Source: Terana coerulea (taxonomy: Eukaryota; Basidiomycota; Agaricomycetes; Polyporales; Phanerochaetaceae). Taken from it: DNA of 64,000 bases. How positions within the stretch are numbered: position 1 is the first letter of the stretch; every line of letters begins with the position of its first letter. The notes below the pieces were generated by a model. That model did no database searches, was not told the DNA's origin, and saw only the letters and a list, made by a program, of their open reading frames with translations. The DNA is taken from assembly GCA_024811115.1 (NCBI GenBank), contig JAKOGH010000721.1, positions 1 through 64,000 of the forward strand, read 5' to 3'. Below, piece by piece: positions 33,294 through 47,056 of the stretch. A program made the translations under genes and the position numbers.

Positions 33294-36200
33294 CTATGAG
33301 TCCATGCGACGCCGCGCGTTAAACGCCTTTACGACCGACGCGACTTGACCGAAGAACCACGTCTGTGAGGCCTTATCAGGGATGTAGACGAAGCGGTCGT
33401 GCTCCTTGCCGCCCTTGTGCGCGAAGCGGATCCCAGTGTCCTCGATGGTCACGCCTTGCACCTGCGCGAAGGGGATTTGCCAGTCCATACGGACCTTGTT
33501 CGACCAGAAGGAGATCACTCTTGAAGTCGTCAGTAATACTACGTTGTCTCCTCCAGGGAGATCTGGTTGGACAATAAGCAAAGGTTTCGATACTTGAACA
33601 ACGACACGTACTAATGTGAGCGACGTAAAGTTCCTTGCGATATGCACCGTTGTCGAGGTCTCGCATCCAGTACTGCCCTAGCGCTTCCCGCTCCGAATAT
33701 GGCTGCACATATTCTCTCAGTACGCAAACAATGACATGAAGAGAGGTGCTAGTACTTACTACGAGGACGCCATCGGCAGGTACTTGACGAGGCTAAAAGG
33801 GAGAAGTCGTGGGTTATCAAATCACTGCCAAACGCTGCTAACTCACCAGTCGTACACGATCTCTTGCTGGGTTGTCAAAGACGGTCGTGGTGTTGCGTAT
33901 ACCTGCAAACAACGGCTTGAGTAGAGGGCGGATAAACGACCTAGGAGCACATGCCTTCGCTGACGTTCGAAGCAAGATCAAAGACGCCGATTACAGGTTT
34001 CGTGACGGCACTACTGACAATCATTAGTCGTTGGTTGCATAAGTACTGCGATCACGCACCCGACCAGACCCTTGCCTATGCCCTTGAAGAAGCCGCGCGC
34101 TCCATCGTTCTCCGCCCCTTCGATGGGCTTGAGCTATTATGGCAGTCAGATACTTGTGTAGGAATAATTTGTAGAGGGAATAATCACCAGCACACCCTCG
34201 ACTCCGCTCGCAACGCTGTTGGCAAACGCTTCAGCGCCCGCGGTAACGCCATAGCTGTAGAGGAATGATCAGGTACTATCCAAGCGAGACTGAGCGAGAG
34301 CACCAACATGGCATGTCGAGGTCTGTTGCGCCGTTGGGTCATGCGTCGACGCATCTGATACTCCGTATCGAAGGTGGCAGCAGAGAGGCCTTTGCCTACA
34401 CTGCTCGTGAACTTCGTGAAACTGTCCGTGACACCGAAGACAGTCTTCTTGACGAAGCTGGCAGCACCCTTGGAACTCCATCAGTATAATCATACACAAA
34501 AGCTGGTGTCGGCATCCACACCTTCGCTATGCCGATGCCTAGCTCTTGGTTGCCGTGCATGACGACGCCATTGAACGGCTCGTAGAATATGTCGGCGACA
34601 CCGGAGCTCACGTTGGTGAACAAGCCAACAGGGTTGCCGATGAAGTCAGCAGAGCCAAGAATACGATAGAGTTGACGAAGGACTTCTTGGCGATAATGGT
34701 ACATGATTCGCTCTTGAAGCTCTGGTAGTCGTAGCCGCATGTCCTTGATGGCTAGTGCATTCATTTCCAGAGGTGCCGCGTTGATGTTGCCCACAGCCAT
34801 GGTGATGGCGTTGACGACCACAGCGAAGGGGTTCCGGATTGCAAGCCTGCCGAACGTTTGGTCATATTTCGGTGATGGTACTGGACTGGTGCTTACTGTT
34901 CGTCGCTGCTCACTCTCTCCGTGCGCATGAAGGAGATAGACAGTCTGATAGGCTGCAACTCCAGCACCTCAAAGTACAGCTCTTCGCCCCCGGCAGTTGA
35001 CTCCGGGCTCAACGACGTCTTCAGGTTGGGTAATCAGGGTGCTTGCATGATGTCAGAAGCATTAACAACGACGTCTGACAATACACGTACTCCTCTTGCG
35101 CCTCATCCCAAGATGCTCCCTTGAGCTTGGTCAGGTCGAAGACCGCATACAGGAAGTCTTCATCGGCTTGGACTGTGAGGGCTTGGATCAAGATCGAGCA
35201 GTACTTGACAAAAGTGACACCATGGGCTGAATGAAATTTGTCAGAGACCCGCTTAACATTAGCTATTAAACAGCTTACCTTCGTCCTTCAACCAGATCAC
35301 CGATCCTTGTAGAGTGGGTAAGGAAGCTACCGTTGTGGAGTCCTTGGGCACCGGTGTCGGCTGCAGAACGACAGGGAATAGGGCGTCGTGGAGTTGGTTG
35401 TCTATCTGCAAGCTACCGCAGGCGAGATTGATGGCCTGTGCAACAGGGCTGTTGGTGTACTCGAATTTGAGGCCATTGACTGAAAGGTAGACCACTTCCA
35501 CCGCTTTCCGGTTGATCAAAGACAGACCAACGCCTTCGAAGTCCACATTCACGGCGAAAGAGAACGCCAGCTCCTCTTGCACGGCCTCGAACGCCTCTTG
35601 ACTGCCGCTCATATTGTCGAACTGAGTGCTAGAAGCGGTGCTCCTTCTCTTGGGCTTGTAAAGACTGACTTGTGGATTGTAGTCTGATATCCGTATGACT
35701 TGCTTTCGGCCTTCAGCTCGAACGTCAAGGGAAACAGTTCGGGGAGCATGTCCAGTTTGTCCGCTCTGACTGGAGTTCAGCTGCCCATACAAGTCTGATG
35801 TGGATATACAGGACTCACAGAGAACTTGAATGGTACCAAGTCGCCGATCTCGAGAGGATCCACAGTTCGGCGTGAACCATTGACAGCTAGAACTATCTTC
35901 TTCTCCCTCGCTGCCGGGGAATCCCATGCGTAGTTCAGCGACGACTTGCTCGCCACCTTGTATGTTGGCAATGCCCGGTTCGAAACAGGCCCATCGGGAT
36001 GATCAGCATCCTGAAGGTACATGTCATTATGTGCTTCATAAAACACAGGGAAGGTTACAAACCACTTGGTAGACAGCAAACGAGTGCTCGGTATCGTTCT
36101 CGATGACAAACGGCCACTCCTCTGCACGAGAGATGACGACGAAGATGGTGGGACCACCCAGCTTGATATCCGCAGACATGAGGTGAATCTGTTTGGTCGC

Positions 36201-39200
36201 AGGTTCGACCAGTCGGAAGTGCACAGCGCCTATATCCTCGATGTTGATCGGGGCAGACCTGAGCGACTTTCAGCAGTGGAAGGAAAATAAACAAGCTGAG
36301 ACGACTAACCATTGAGCGTTTAAGCCGGAGAATGCCAGCGTCAGCCATTTCTCGTCTCCTGTACGCATGAAGTGCAAAGCGTCTCGTTCTCTGGGTTCCA
36401 AAGACGCGCGACCTCTGGGGGTTCCTCCGTGTTCACGATATGAAATGGTCTCGCCCGAGTTATTCCTGATGATGAAGCGAGGTGCAAGAGTAATGACTTT
36501 TGTCAACTTGTACTTGCCGAGTCCTTCAGCCCACGATAGGCCTACGTGAATCTCCTCATTGTTCCGCGCTTGAGATGGAATGACCAGTCGAGTGTCTGCT
36601 ACTGGGGCCTCGAATCCAATCGTCTAGAAGCCGGTCAGCAATGCTTAGCAATCTGCGGGTACTCTACTTGCCTGCGACCATGACGACTCGCCAACCTTGA
36701 AGCAGAATTCTTTGCCGTTAGAGCTGGGGTGGGAAAGCACTATTCAAGATAGGTCAATTTCCACATCGCCTTCATTAGGATGTGGTAAGTCTCACTGAAT
36801 GGTACCGGTTGTGATGATGTTTCTGAGGAGACCGCCGTGAGTCATTACCCTGCTGAATGGTTTGAATGATGTAGGACACACCAGGTCGCAGATCGCCTGC
36901 CACGTCTTGTGGCGAGCCTAAGCGATTTGTACGCCATGGTCGCACTGAAAACGGCAGACCGGTCTTGTTGACTACCAAGTACGGGCAATAAACCTGCACC
37001 TTGAATGATCCGCCGGAGTCGGGGTAGCGCCTGGGAGGGATGTCAGAGACAAACAAACTATGCCTGGTGATATGCCTTACACATAGTTGAGTCTGAGATC
37101 CAATTTGCGATCTTGACCATCTCTCAATGTCAGACGGGTCTCCGTGTCAAAGTCGGCGTTACCATCACTGTTGATTATTGCAAAGTCACTTGGCTTGAAG
37201 ACTAATGTCGAAGCGGATATGTGAGATCCTATTCTGGGCCTTTAACTGAGAACGCACCCGTATCCTGAACAGTGACGTTTAGGAGCACCATATGACCCAA
37301 TTCGACGGAATGAACGGGCATTACTCCTCCTTGCCGCAAGTAGCTTCTCCAATTCTGGTCTGTGTTCTTGTCATAGATCCTGTACTCAATATTGTATGGC
37401 AAGAGATTCTCCAGCTCAATTGGAGCCCGCAGCTTCAAGGATATCTTCGGATATTTGCTATGAAAACAATGAGCGAGTGCCGCGCAAAACAAATGGGGTG
37501 ATCGTACCGGGCTGCAGCGTCGTTCACATCAGTGTCAACCCAAGCATGGAAGCGGAAGGCTGCTTCGCTGGGATCAGTGTGAGGACAACGTATGGTAAAT
37601 CCTCGTCGAGATATGAGATCTTCCCAACGAATGGCAGGAGACCACTTGTATCCGAAGCCCTCTGAATTGGATCAAATTGCGGTGAGCTGAACAGCAAAAC
37701 GGTAGAATATCAAATGATTTACGGTCCGGCTGTATCTTGATTCTGTTCTGACCGATGCCTTCGATCGGCAACGCATAGTCCTGGCCAGGGGCTATACAAC
37801 GTAAGGGGATTTACGCTAATATCATCTTTGCCGGTGACATACCAATCTTTTCCAGTGAATGTACAGGCCGGCCTGTTTCGTCAACCAAGGATATTTCCAC
37901 CGGATAGAGTGTTTTATTCTCCACCCTGAACGTGGACCGAATGGTGACGACCTTCACGTTGTCATGCACAACCACTTCACAGACGACGCGGTGAGCGAAC
38001 TTCTCCGTCTTGGGACGCAAGGAGAACGCGAACTCTCCTTCCCGATCTACCGGAACACTGCGAACTTGATCCCAATGTTTGCCAACGAATTGCAAGCCAA
38101 TGCTATTGTGTGCGGTCGAAGACACATGCTAGCGGATGGATTTAACGACTGGCCAGTTTCGTCACTGATGGGAGAAACGCACCTCTCGCATTGTTTTCCA
38201 GTCATCGAACCGCCAGTCGACCTCCTTGTCGTGCGCAACTTCCGTCATTGCGCTGTCGTTCACTGCGGCGCTACCGTCTGCATCTGCGAAGATCTTGATG
38301 GGGCAGCCTGTGCGATTCCGGATTTTGTATGGGGGCATAACTGCCTCTGGCCTTCTTCAAGACACGTTCTCCGTCTTGACCGAACATCTTGGCTGTCGAG
38401 AGGGCTAGCTCAACGAATGTCATGCTGACGTTCAAATTCAACCGCTCTTTGGAGGAGAGCGTCATCATGAGCCCTCCGGAGGTGCTGTCTTTCGCAACCT
38501 ACACAAGATGTCAGCCAAGGACAGCGTACAATTCCGATGAACATACGGCGGCGGTGAATGTCCAAGGGTCGATGACTGAGAACATCGTGAGGCTAGTTCG
38601 TACTCTCATACACCAATAGACACTCACGAGGCTCCCAATGCGAGTTTGTAAGGTTCCAGTAGCTGATGTGGACGGCCATCGTCGTCGTCGCTTGAAGCTA
38701 AGACCCATCAATAGCTTGTTATGTTTCAACGACGAAACTGCTTACTTCTCCCGACCAGTCCTTAGCACCAAGGATGAATGGCTTGACTCGAAGGTGAAGC
38801 ATAGGTTGCTCGTGCAGATCACCAATGAGAACAAGTCGGAAGCCTTCGCATGATGCTCGGAACTGGAACACCTTAGTAGCAAGTTTGGCCCTTTGGGAAG
38901 AATGCTTACCTGCTCTTTCGAAAGAATGACGTTCGCATTGCCGACAGGAACCGAGCGTCCAGTCGTGGTCTTGGTGATCTTGCGAGAAGTAGTCGGTCGA
39001 TTGAGCTGTACATCAGACTTCGAACCGTTCAAGTTCGAGCGCTTCTGAGTCGACTCCGTGTAAAGCTCGAGAGCCTTGTTGACGATGCTGGTGATGAGGT
39101 TGATGTCGCGGTAGGACGCGCGGAAAACGATAGGCTGCGACTGGACCTCAATGCTAGTCATCTGATGGGACGCGGTAGATCGACTGTCCAGGGAGACGGT

Positions 39201-42200
39201 GCAATCAATGTCATCCAAGAATCGCACGGTGTCGGCGTCCTTCCCCATGCGAGTGAGGGACATTCCGAGTTGTTCAACGCTCAAAGCCAAAATCCCCTGT
39301 AGGTTCACCGTCAGGACATTGAGCAAATTCAGAAGATATATCAATAAACACCTGCTGGGACATGAATATCTTCTTGATGCCAAGTCGAATTGCCCGGGAG
39401 TTCACGTCGGCTTCGTTCTCCAACACGCTGACAGAGACGTCATGTAGATCGAGACGGAAGTTGAATGCAGACGTTGTGGATGCGGTAGATAGGTCTTCAG
39501 GTTTGGCGTCGGCAGTCTCGTCCTCCTCCTCACTCTGTGTATTGAATGCGCTCATGAAAAACTCGAGAAGCCCAATAACAGGTTCCACAGAGAAGATGAC
39601 TTCTGGAGAGTCGACTGTCATCACGACCATCGAGGAGTTGTCAGAGCCGCCAGACGATGTGAAGAGGATCATGACTTGATTGCGTTCATGGTGAGCGGCA
39701 GGGATGATCTCGCGGAACTTGGTGTTTCCCGGGCGGGTGTCGCTCATCGTGAACGACTTCAGGACAACTTCAGCCTCGGCGGCGCCATCGGACAGCATCT
39801 TTGCTCTCAATGTGGTCGAGTTCAAGGCAAGCCTCGTGATGCCGTGCTCTTTCAGGGTTTGTTCGGAATACGCGAATTCGTCGTAGAGATGAAGTTTGAC
39901 CACATCGAGAGTTACCAACACGTCAAGCGTACTCCAGACGCGTCCGCGTGGATCCGCAGAGGCGTCCACTTCGGGTTGCAAGTTGGCACCGGGCACGTCT
40001 ACCTGGGCGGATGGCCGGTCCGCTGGGACAACGATCTCTGGAGTTGGCGCGTCTGTCGATGGCACGGTGAGGACTCGTGGTATCGACTGCGAGAATGCCA
40101 TCAGGAGCACATATTGGGTTTGCGTCAGATGAAGTTTGACATCCGAGATAGTCACAGAAACCTGTTGCTTTGTGAGGAGAATGCTACTTCATATTTAACA
40201 GCGATAGCTTACTGCAGTGTCCGGACGCTCGAGGTTTTGCGACCTGTCAATTCCAGGGACTTGGGTCACGTCAGCCGTAGCGTCAATATCGTCGACCATC
40301 TTCAGGGTAGAGATCTCGCCGTCGCGAGAGAGAGTCGAAGACAGCCCAATTCCGCGTAAGCTCGCCTTGATCTTGTTCGTTACACCTTCATATGCATTGT
40401 GAGCGTTGAACTCTCCCAGCCGCAAGGTAAGGTGGTCCGCGGACCGCTCGACGTCGGCTGGCAGGACAATGACCGGGGCCTTGATAGAGAATTCAAACTG
40501 CATGCGCTCAATTTCGGAAACGCTCTGCGCTGCCGCTTCGGTGGCGGCATCATACAAACCCTTCAGTTTCGCGAGTTGGATTAGGAAGATGTATATCTGG
40601 TGGAGTGGCTCTTCTAGGTAATGAATGCGCAAGGACCCAGTGGCAAGGTATACCGAAGACTTGATGCCCTTGTACGTTTCCTTATCCGCAGGATCGAAGG
40701 TCTGATAGCGGAAGTCGGCGAAGTTCTCGCCCTCGATGGAGAGGATTTGCTTGTACTCGGGGACAGCGGTGCGAATAGGAGAATCATCACTGAGCGACAA
40801 AGTGCCCAAGCGGAAGTTGACTTGGAGCGTATTGGAATGGAGGAGGATGGACCCGTCGGCTGTCGACAATGACAAAGTGGCAATATGGACGTCCTCGTTG
40901 GTGAGCAACACTTGTATTCCGGCGAGTTTGACGACGACTTTGATCTTCTCAGAGGAAGCAGGCGCATCAGCATCTGCTACCGAGTTTGCGTCATCGTCGC
41001 CGTCGGATTCGGGAGCTTCGATAGCATTGTTCGCATTGTTCTCGGGCACAAATGTCGTCATGATGAAGTCGTACAAGGCAATGACGGGCTCAGGGGCGGC
41101 GCGGACGACGACAGTGGTCACCTTGATGTTCACGGATTGGTTGATCCCTTCATACAGTGTCTCGAATTGCGGCGACTGTGGCTGGGCGCGTTGGTATTTG
41201 AGAGCAAACAGATCCTCCGAAGAGTCCTCGGCAGCTGAGGTGATGAAGCGTATGGGCTCCTTGCCTGTTTGTACGATACCCATAGAAAGTGACCTCAGGT
41301 TGATGTCGACGCCCATGGTGAACTTCGCCATAGCGAACTTGGCGGAGAACTGCTCGAGACAGACGTTGCCAAGTTCTCGTTCGTGACCGTCGTACGTCTT
41401 ATAGAGAGATACGCGCAAAGCATCCACGCGGAAGTCAACTTCCACGACGTGCTGTAACATCTCGGGCGTCTGAACGAGTTACATTGTCAGGGTCACGTTC
41501 ACAATAGGACCACGGGAGAACTAACCTCAACATCGCCAGGTTTCGCCTCGAAGAACTCGTCATCGTTTTCGTTGTCGTCGTCATCATCAGCCTCGATGCC
41601 AGAATCTGTGGTGGGCTGTGTTTGCGAATCTCCAATTTCCGACTTTTCGTCGTCCTCGACATGATACTCTTGGTTTCCGACCCCGAAAATTCCACTAGGT
41701 AGTCGGAACACTCCTTCCACACCTGACTTCTGCTTGGCTAACGACGGCCGAGTCGGCGCGTCGTCATCGAAATGTGGAATGCAGACGTCGATCAGCCTCA
41801 TCAAGGACTTGTACTTGGTATCCGAGAGGTTAACCTGCAGGGTCGGGAGGTGCCCAGCAACTTTGAAGCGCGCGAGGCTGTAGGCGGTCGGGACGATGGA
41901 GTTCTGCACCTGCAAGTCGATGTTGATGCGCTCAAGTAGATGGAGCTCATCGTGATCGTCGGAAGTGAGGGCCTTTCGAAGGGCTTCCAAGTCGTTGCCG
42001 ATGACGAACTGGACGCATGGCATACGGCCATGGTGAGCTCATTGCAATATCACATAAGATGCAACCCACCTGCGCTGCTTCAAGACGGACGGTCAATTTA
42101 TCGTACATCAGCGACTCCAACCTGCGGTAATCCTCGTCGGAGTACTGCTGCTTGCGCTTGGCGCTGACTTCTTTAACCGCATCCTTGCTCGCCAGTTGGC

Positions 42201-44900
42201 TCTCAATGGCAATATGGCCGGCATCGATGATGAGGTGTCTGCAGTTCTTCGTGGTAACGCTGAAGAGCAGTTTTAGTGGGTATATGCGTGTACACGTGAA
42301 GTCAGAACTCACTCTTCGGGGATGATGATGATTGGGGCGTTCAAATCCATGTGCACGTCGACCGTCTTGTGCGTTTCCAGCGCGTACTCGAGACCTGCTC
42401 TTGTCTCCCTCCGAATGCCGTCCAAAGTTTGGCTGGCGGCGTCCAGTAAGGCTTCCACCGATTCCATCTGGCTACTCGGAGGCTTGAAGAACTTGTAGAT
42501 CGCCTCAATGTACCCTCTGTGATACACGACCTCCATGTTGCGCATGCGGACGGTCAGCGCATTGTCAGCGCGTTCATCGAGAGGGTTATTCTCGAACTTC
42601 AGATAGAAGAAGGGGTCGATGGGCGGGGCGTTCTCAGTCGTCTGTGTAGTAAACACGCCCTCGCCATTCCGCCCGTCCTGCACCTGCACGATGCGTGGGT
42701 ACACGGTATTCTTCGTCGTGCCGTCGTGAACGGCAAAACTTGTCAGCGATAGCGACGCCTCGAAGTTATCGGGCCGCTGTATGAAGTCGGCCTGGAAGCG
42801 GTCAAACTCAATGGAGATAACCTCGGTGTTCGTTCCGTGTGGATCCGTCTTGAGGGCAAAAGACCCACGCTTGAGGCTCGCGGCGACGCGCGCCTTGAGC
42901 GCGTCTCGAGGGGTCTCGAACGAGGAAACCAGGGCGGCCTTCTCGTCGTAGTCGAGAGCCTCATACAGTTCCTTGCGCTGCTCGTCGGTCATTTCGCCCG
43001 AAAAGGGAGATTCTTCGGCGGTCGCCGGTGACGACGACGAGCTCGAGCCGGAGGAGCCCCACAACCAGCCGGACCAGCTGCTACTTTTCTGCGACTGCTG
43101 CTGCCGTTTCTTCTCGTACTCTATCTTCTTCCGCGCGGCCAGGTCTTTCTTCAATTGTGAACGAGCGATAGACCTGTAGAACCTGAGATCCTCATATGAT
43201 AGCTTCCGCTCAAGGGCCTCGAATGTAGACGTATCCTAGGCACTAGGTAAGATTTATCATGCGCTAATGAGCACAAATTCACTTGCCGTGGGCGGTAGAG
43301 GACCTAGCTGCTTCCTCCGGAACAGATCCACATAGCGATGTCGGTCATCGCGCCGTTCGGAGAAATAGTTCCACGTCCATTGACGACGCCGTTGCTTCAC
43401 TTCATCCAGGATTGCGCTGGCCGCAAACTTCCATAACGTCCTGGTCCGGTTCTCCTTAAAGTCCACCTCAGCTGGCCGATATTTTTGGTACTGCAACGTC
43501 ATCGATCAGCGCATACTTGAGAACCAATGGATCAAACTTACCTGGTGTTGCCGAATGTAGAAGTGGTACATGTCGATCAGCGAAATGGCGTCACGATATT
43601 GGTTGTCATCCAGAAGCACGCCGATCTCGTCGAAGAGGAGCTCAACGTCAAAGCGCGGCGTGTCCTTGTTTGACTTGTTGTTCATCTTAATCTGTTACCT
43701 AGGTCAGCAAGTCGCCAAGTGCGTATGGAGAGCTGCGATCGTACCCTGCCTTGTCCGCTAACGGGCTTCAAGATGTATTGGTGCTCAGGATCGTTTTCGC
43801 CATGGCAAATCTGTTCACGTTCGTCAGTGGAAGCAGTTAATGTATTTACTCGCTCACGGACAAGCTCGGTAAATCTCTTGATGAACTCTTCATGAGACAG
43901 ACCGGCCAAACTAGAGGCGTCAGTATCAAAATACACAGCAAGTGATTCCATCTTCCCAAGCTATAAAGTAATTCGTTTATCAAAAATCCAGAGACAGCGC
44001 CAATCCATGCTCACTTTATGGATGACTCCAGCGGTGCTGTCAATGAAAGCAGGCAACCACGAGTCGTTCACTGACACCGCCGTGAAACCAGCCAACGTAA
44101 TACCAGCGGAAAATGGATGCTAAAGACCATTCAGCATCGCAAGCTCGCTTCATGTAATTGATGACCAACCCCAGGCACACTGAGCTTGTCCTCGTATCTG
44201 ATGTGGATGTTCTTTACAGTCACCTGGAGGTTATTGATGATTTTGGCAATGAGGGAAGACACCAGGCCCTGCTGTTGCGGGGAGTCTTAAGGATAATTCA
44301 GTCAAATGATTGGAATGGTGTGGGTGGCGTGAGTAGCACCTTGCTCGCTTTGGCTTTCTACATGGAGAAGCTCGGCATTTTGTAGACGTTCGGCTTTCGC
44401 AGCCTGTGCTCGTCGCTCTTCTTCTGCTGGATCGTATGTGCTTTCGGAAGAGGGGACCACGAGCAGATATACATCTTCAATCAGAATCTCCACTGGCTGG
44501 TTGCCCAAGTTCATCCAATGTAGCGATAAAGTGAACTTCCCCAGATGGCCTTCGAAGCTGTGATATCAGCGATGAACCAAGCATGGATGAGATGATAGCG
44601 CACCTTCAATGACATCTACCGGCAATCTGAACTTGTCCAGCGCGCCCTTCTTCAAGTGCAGCTTGCGTAGCGTTAATTGACCTAGTTGTGGTGTCTCCGA
44701 TACTGCGACAAGAGAACGAATAGAATATTTGCGTACCTTGACCAATTCCATAGTTGACCTGGTTCATATCCAAGTTTTCAACATATGGGGCCAATATCCG
44801 GTTGAACAACTATGAAATTGTGGGTACACAGTTGTGGTCCGCGAGGACAAGCGCGACGCACAATGTTCAGGACCTCCTTGCCCGGGTCGAGCCACCACAT
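33294..44900 (-). CDS. VPS13: Vacuolar protein sorting-associated protein 13 (bridge-like lipid transporter)
   Basis: Very large rod-shaped protein that carries lipids between membranes at contact sites. I place the start at the ATG at 44898-44900: [13 protein letters not shown], spliced to [20 protein letters not shown], then [20 protein letters not shown] and [14 protein letters not shown], the chorein N-terminus. The next blocks include [39 protein letters not shown] and [20 protein letters not shown]. The long repeating beta-groove region continues with few breaks to about 36.6 kb. The VAB/SHR-BD region contains [20 protein letters not shown] and [20 protein letters not shown]. Near the C-terminus are the ATG2_C-like segment [40 protein letters not shown], and a PH-like end ([20 protein letters not shown]) with a stop at 33294-33296. 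Length is about 3,000 residues in more than 25 exons, normal for fungi. I saw no necessary frame break. Confidence 0.92.
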
Positions 44901-45777
44901 TCTGGCGAGCTCTCGAGATCAAGGCCGTAAGTGTCGTATATTGTCGCGTGGGTTATGTACAAGTACAGGCAAGCGTAGTGTGTGGTCTGTAGGGTCGCTT
45001 CGCGTTGTGCTTGGCTCGCGATTGTGTACGACTTCGAAAGTCAAGCGCCCGACGTGCGCAAAGCTGAGCGCGCGATACGTCACTTGCTGGTGACTCCATC
45101 CCAATGCGGTACGATGGTCCGGACTGAGATTGATCTATGTACGGGCGATGCCCCGTTGCCCGGCGGCGGCTGCCGGTGCCTGTGGATGCCGCCGGGCGCT
45201 TGAAGAGTTCGCAGCCTCCGTCGCTCTGCCGTCTCGACCGAATGTTCACCAGCTACACCCACGTAGAGATGCGTGCAGCCCAGTGCCGAGAGAACCCCTC
45301 TTTCGCATGTTCGTAAAGTTTACGTTGACCCGTGGCCACATTGCACGGCGTGTCTATCAATTGACCGACCGTAGGCTGAGTCCGGGCTCCGGCCAGGCCA
45401 GCTGCTTTGATCTGGTGGAAATTTCACATTTGTTCTGTAGATGTCTCTTCCTTTGGGTCAGACGACTTCGCCACGCTTTAGGCCCTACTTAAGCTGCAGT
45501 GCTCTGGCATTAATGACGGTATCCTGCATAGCATTTTCGCCTCTGGTGCATTTACACGACCTGGACCCCAACAAACAGCCTCCTTAGTGTCATAAGCCCG
45601 AAACCACGCCGTCAGCACCCGGTTCCCTCCGCGAAGTTGGCAACGAGGATTCGGTCCATAAAACGGCACGGGCCCCTTCAGTTTGCTGACTTCTGTTTAC
45701 ACCCACCGTCTACCCTATATCAAGCCAAACGCCCATATCACCACCCTATTCTCCTCCGTGCACCCCTCCGCCCACCA
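44901..45777. other. Divergent promoter region between VPS13 and the small gene at 45.8 kb
   Basis: 877 bp with short ORFs only and no recognisable domain. Presumably holds both promoters. No clear TATA box or repeat stands out. Confidence 0.45.
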
Positions 45778-46536
45778 TGCTCTCAGTACAACAGCCCCAG
45801 GCCATCCCCCAGCTTGCACACATCCCTCTCCACGTCGAGGAACGCGTCCATCAGGTCAAGGATGTGCAGCTGAACGAGGCAAGTCTCGTGACGTCCTTAC
45901 GATTCAGGCTAGCTAACCGGGTGTGTCAATAGCTCGGGAACCTGCAGGAGGCGGTAGAACCCTTCGCCAAGTGCGTATGCGACGCTTCGTCTCTCCCGTG
46001 GACTGCGTTCTAACACCTCATTCCAGGCTGATCAGTCGCTCTGGACGTGCTGTCCGTCTGCACTGCAGTTTGCCGACGACCGTCCCGTCGTGTGACACCT
46101 GTAAGCTCAACCCATTGTTGTTCCGAAGGAGTCGGTCATTGACCCAATCGATCCAGTCGTCGATGCGCAGGACTTGCATGAACTCCGAACGCGGTCGCTC
46201 GTCTTTGTCCACAACCTCGTCGAGGCTCTCCGATCCCAAGGGGTGAGTCTGCGTTATGGGCGTCTGTGGTATCCAGGTTCTGAGATGCTTGACAGATCCC
46301 AACATCGTATCGTCTCCAGCCTTCCAGCTGCTCGACGTGCGTGGTCTGCGCTTTGCCTTCGGATGTGGACGCCAGCAAGATCAAGACGGCGGCACTGGCG
46401 GCTGTAGAAAATGCACACTTGCAATTACGGTATGTATCGCAGGATGCTCAGGTCTCCCACCAGACTAAATTGTAATCCTAGCCAAAAAGCTTTGCTGGCC
46501 GATCTCGAAGACGGTCTGGCTCTCGTTATCACGTAA
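45778..46536 (+). CDS. Small unknown helical protein
   Basis: Start MLSVQQPQAIPQLAHIPLHV at 45778, continuing EERVHQVKDVQLNE. The first intron appears to use a GC donor (GAG|GCAAGT, acceptor CAATAG near 45931). Exon 2 encodes LGNLQEAVEPFAKLISRSGR, and later exons ESVIDPIDPVVDAQDLHELR, TRSLVFVHNLVEALRSQG, KIKTAALAAVENAHLQLRQK and ALLADLEDGLALVIT with a stop at 46534-46536. The middle junction near 46100-46130 does not join cleanly in frame, so a base error or a mis-set exon is likely there. Predicted length is about 150 residues, mainly helical, like many small complex subunits. I do not recognise the family. Confidence 0.6.
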
Positions 46537-47056
46537 TGATTTATTGTTCTCATCATGCTCTGGATTCCTCTGTCGCTCTCGCCTCCACGCGCATCTGTAT
46601 ACTCACGCACATCATTCTCAACTCTCCTGGCTGCCGGCATGTTGATCGTCTCTTAGTCGTTCTCGCTATACCTAATCATCATGGACTGTTATTGGCATGT
46701 ATATATCCTCGTCCGTCTAGACAACGCCTTGCGGTCCCTTCCACTCCAGTGTGACCCAGACTCCGTCTTGTCTCCTCTTTGTGACCGTCAACCGCGCCGT
46801 TTTGTTGCCGTCTCGCAATTCGCATGCAGTCATGATCTGTGCCCACATGGGAACAAACACATGTATGCAAGAGCTCGTCGTGGGCAGCCAGTCGCAGGCC
46901 GTTGGTACCATCGCCTATATTACATGCACGTGGCTACCGGCATCTGCCGGTGTCTTTCCGGCGCGCTAAAGCGCGCGCTGTCGTTCGAGATTTCAGGCGG
47001 GTTTTTTGCGTGCTACGTTTCCTCCTCCCTTCGACGTCGACCCCACTGTCTCTCCC
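46537..47056. other. Promoter region of the elongase gene
   Basis: About 520 bp between the small gene and the elongase start. Overlapping short ORFs on both strands look spurious. A short pyrimidine-rich stretch precedes the elongase ATG. Confidence 0.45.
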
